From: an uncultured Nitrososphaerota archaeon | GTDB lineage: Bacteria; Bacillota; Clostridia; Oscillospirales; Ruminococcaceae | NCBI GenBank assembly: GCA_934869045.1 | Contig: CAKXAF010000101.1 | Span: 1 to 8,667 of the forward strand | DNA: 8,667 nt | Direction of reading: 5' to 3' | Shown here: positions 7,064-8,667 of the stretch, piece after piece | Layout of the letters: each line of letters opens with the position of its first letter | Numbering within the stretch: the stretch's first letter is position 1 | Translations under genes and position numbers: made by a program | Notes under the pieces: model-generated | The model's database searches: none | Seen by the model: only the letters and a program-made list of their open reading frames with translations | Told to the model about the DNA's origin: nothing

Positions 7064-8667
7064 TTAAACCATGCTGCTGAAGAATTCCGCCAGCGGCCCT
7101 AGGGCAAGCGCCGGGAAAAAGCTTAGGGCGCCGACCAGCAGAACAACGAAAATCAGCAGGAAAACAAACATCGCATTGGTGGTAGACAGGGTGCCGGCGG
7201 TTTCTGCCAGTTTTTTCTTACCCGCCAGGCTGCCTGCAATTGCCAGGGTACCGATCACCGGCAGGAACCGCGCAAAGAGCATCACCAGGCCAAGAGAGAT
7301 GTTTAGAAAGACGGTGTTGGCGTTGAAACCGGCGAAGGCGGAACCATTGTTGCCGCCGCAGGATGAATAAGCGTAGAGCATTTCGGAAAATCCGTGAGCG
7401 CCGCTGTTGCCCAGACTGTCTGTGACTTCCGGCACCGCAGCCGCGATGCCGCTGCCTACAAGAATGGCGATGGGAGTCGCCAGACAGACCAAGACTGACC
7501 ACTTCATCTCATAGGGCTCGATCTTTTTGCCAAGAAATTCCGGCGTCCGGCCCACCATCAGGCCGGCGATGAAGACCGTCAGGATGGCAAAGGCCAGCAT
7601 ACCATAGAGTCCGCATCCGGTGCCGCCGAAGATGACCTCGCCCAGCTGCATCAGAAGCATGGGGATCATGCCGCCCAGAGGGGTGTAGCTGTCATGCATG
7701 GAGTTGACAGAGCCGTTGGAGGCCGCCGTGGTAAAGACCGCCCAGGTAGAGGAGGCGGCGATGCCGAAGCGGGTTTCCTTGCCCTCCATATTGCCGCCGG
7801 CTTGATCAACGGCGGAGAGGCTGACGCTGCCACCCTGCTCAAGTTGGGGAGTGCCAGCCTGCTCGCTGACGGCCACAGCCCCCAGGGAAACGGCCAGGCA
7901 GAGGAACATGGCCAGGAAAATAGCTGCGCCCTGCTTTTTATTGGAAAGGCTGCGGCCGAAGGTAAAGCAAAGGGCAGCCGGGATCAGTAGCAGGGAGATC
8001 ATTTCCAGGAGATTGGTAAAGTTGTTGGGGTTTTCCAGGGGGTGGGCGGAATTTACCCCGTTGTAGCCTCCACCGTTGGTGCCGGTCTGCTTGATGGCGA
8101 TCTGGCTGGCGGCGGGCCCCATAGGGATGAATTGCTCGGTGATGATTTCCGCGTCCCCGACCACCTGACCATCCACGGTGACAGTACCGGTTTCCAGATC
8201 AATGGAGGCGTTTTCCAGAACTTGCCCCTCTGCGCTGACTGCGATGGGTTCCATCAGGGAGACCGCTTCCGCAGGCTTCAGGTTCTGCACGACGCCGCCG
8301 CTTACCAGGCAGACGGCCAGGACCAGGTTCAGAGGGAGCAGAAGGTGGATGACGATCCGGGTCATATCTACCCAGAAGCTGCCCAGTCCGTTTGCCTGGA
8401 CCTTACGGAAGCCGCGGATCAGGGCGAACAGGACGGCAATTCCCGTGGCGGCGGAGACGAAGTTCTGCACCGTCAGGCCTAACGCCTGGGCCAGGTAGCC
8501 CAGGGTGGATTCACCGCTGTAGGCCTGCCAGTTGGTGTTGGTGACGAAGCTCGCCGCCGTATTGAATCCCAAATGCCAGCTCATATTGCCGGTCCCCTGG
8601 GGATTCATGGGGAGAAATTTCTGGAAGCACAGGATAAACCACAGCACAATCAGGCTGAATACGCTGA
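7064..8667 (-). CDS. kdpA: KdpA, K+-binding channel-like subunit, N-terminus outside window
   Basis: The frame runs open from the right edge to TAA at 7066-7064, giving 534 visible residues. By comparison with remembered E. coli KdpA (557) about 65-75 N-terminal residues are missing. KdpA is a relative of K+ channel/Trk proteins with four pore segments, all visible: filter 1 T-N-T-N-W-Q-A-Y-S-G-E (near 8509-8541), filter 2 G-T-N-G-G-G-Y (8060-8083), filter 3 T-A-A-S-N-G-S-V (about 7688-7732), filter 4 G-G-N-N-G-S-A-F-A-G (about 7331-7370). Other hallmarks are N-M-E-G-K-E-x-R-F-G, G-R-T-P-E-F-L-G-K-K-I and the C-terminal P-A-L-A-L-G-P-x-A-E. Filter 2 is preceded by an insertion of about 35 residues (see findings). 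The GTG at 8647 is internal, not the start. Any kdpF or promoter lies beyond the edge. Confidence 0.97.
   Translation of the reverse strand, partial: SVFSLIVLWFILCFQKFLPMNPQGTGNMSWHLGFNTAASFVTNTNWQAYSGESTLGYLAQALGLTVQNFVSAATGIAVLFALIRGFRKVQANGLGSFWVDMTRIVIHLLLPLNLVLAVCLVSGGVVQNLKPAEAVSLMEPIAVSAEGQVLENASIDLETGTVTVDGQVVGDAEIITEQFIPMGPAASQIAIKQTGTNGGGYNGVNSAHPLENPNNFTNLLEMISLLLIPAALCFTFGRSLSNKKQGAAIFLAMFLCLAVSLGAVAVSEQAGTPQLEQGGSVSLSAVDQAGGNMEGKETRFGIAASSTWAVFTTAASNGSVNSMHDSYTPLGGMIPMLLMQLGEVIFGGTGCGLYGMLAFAILTVFIAGLMVGRTPEFLGKKIEPYEMKWSVLVCLATPIAILVGSGIAAAVPEVTDSLGNSGAHGFSEMLYAYSSCGGNNGSAFAGFNANTVFLNISLGLVMLFARFLPVIGTLAIAGSLAGKKKLAETAGTLSTTNAMFVFLLIFVVLLVGALSFFPALALGPLAEFFSSMV

Noticed and set aside
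8645..8647. GTG as the start of kdpA
   Set aside because: Codons upstream of it, up to the edge, continue a KdpA-like transmembrane helix, and the first conserved region would otherwise be missing.
7051..8667. Search for kdpF or a c-di-AMP riboswitch ahead of the pump genes
   Set aside because: The 5' end of kdpA and its upstream region lie outside the window, so neither presence nor absence can be claimed.

Overview
The window carries the 3' part of a potassium-uptake kdp locus on the minus strand. Reading in the direction of transcription the order is kdpA (5' end beyond the right edge), kdpB, kdpC, kdpD, kdpE. A convergent AraC-family regulator on the plus strand, cut by the left edge, fills positions 1-711. 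Almost every base is coding. Strong GGAGG-type Shine-Dalgarno sites, GTG as well as ATG starts, a GC-rich composition and the KdpA, KdpC and KdpD protein sequences suggest a GC-rich anaerobic Firmicute (class Clostridia, perhaps an Oscillospiraceae-type gut bacterium). This placement is inferred from style and remembered homologues; no search was run.

Region by region: positions 1-711 encode the cupin plus AraC-type helix-turn-helix regulator. Positions 712-813 hold a very strong inverted repeat that separates it from convergent kdpE and touches the kdpE stop codon. Positions 814-4192 encode the two-component pair KdpE/KdpD, with genes overlapping by 8 nt. Positions 4193-4359 are an AT-rich gap that contains an intrinsic terminator just after kdpC and a candidate promoter for kdpDE. 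Positions 4360-8667 encode KdpC, KdpB and most of KdpA, with 12-13 nt gaps between the genes.

Together KdpA (channel-like K+ subunit), KdpB (P-type ATPase) and KdpC (single-span accessory subunit) form the high-affinity ATP-driven K+ pump. KdpD senses K+ limitation or cell state and phosphorylates KdpE, which normally activates the pump operon. All key catalytic residues seen are intact: KdpB D314 and TGES, KdpD Walker A and H676, KdpE D54. No gene in the window is visibly broken.

This is a recognisable, known system rather than a new one. The points most worth a second look are a near-perfect cyclic-di-AMP binding signature in the universal-stress domain of KdpD, the terminator and candidate promoter that separate kdpDE from kdpABC, and an insertion of about 35 residues in KdpA just before its second selectivity-filter segment.
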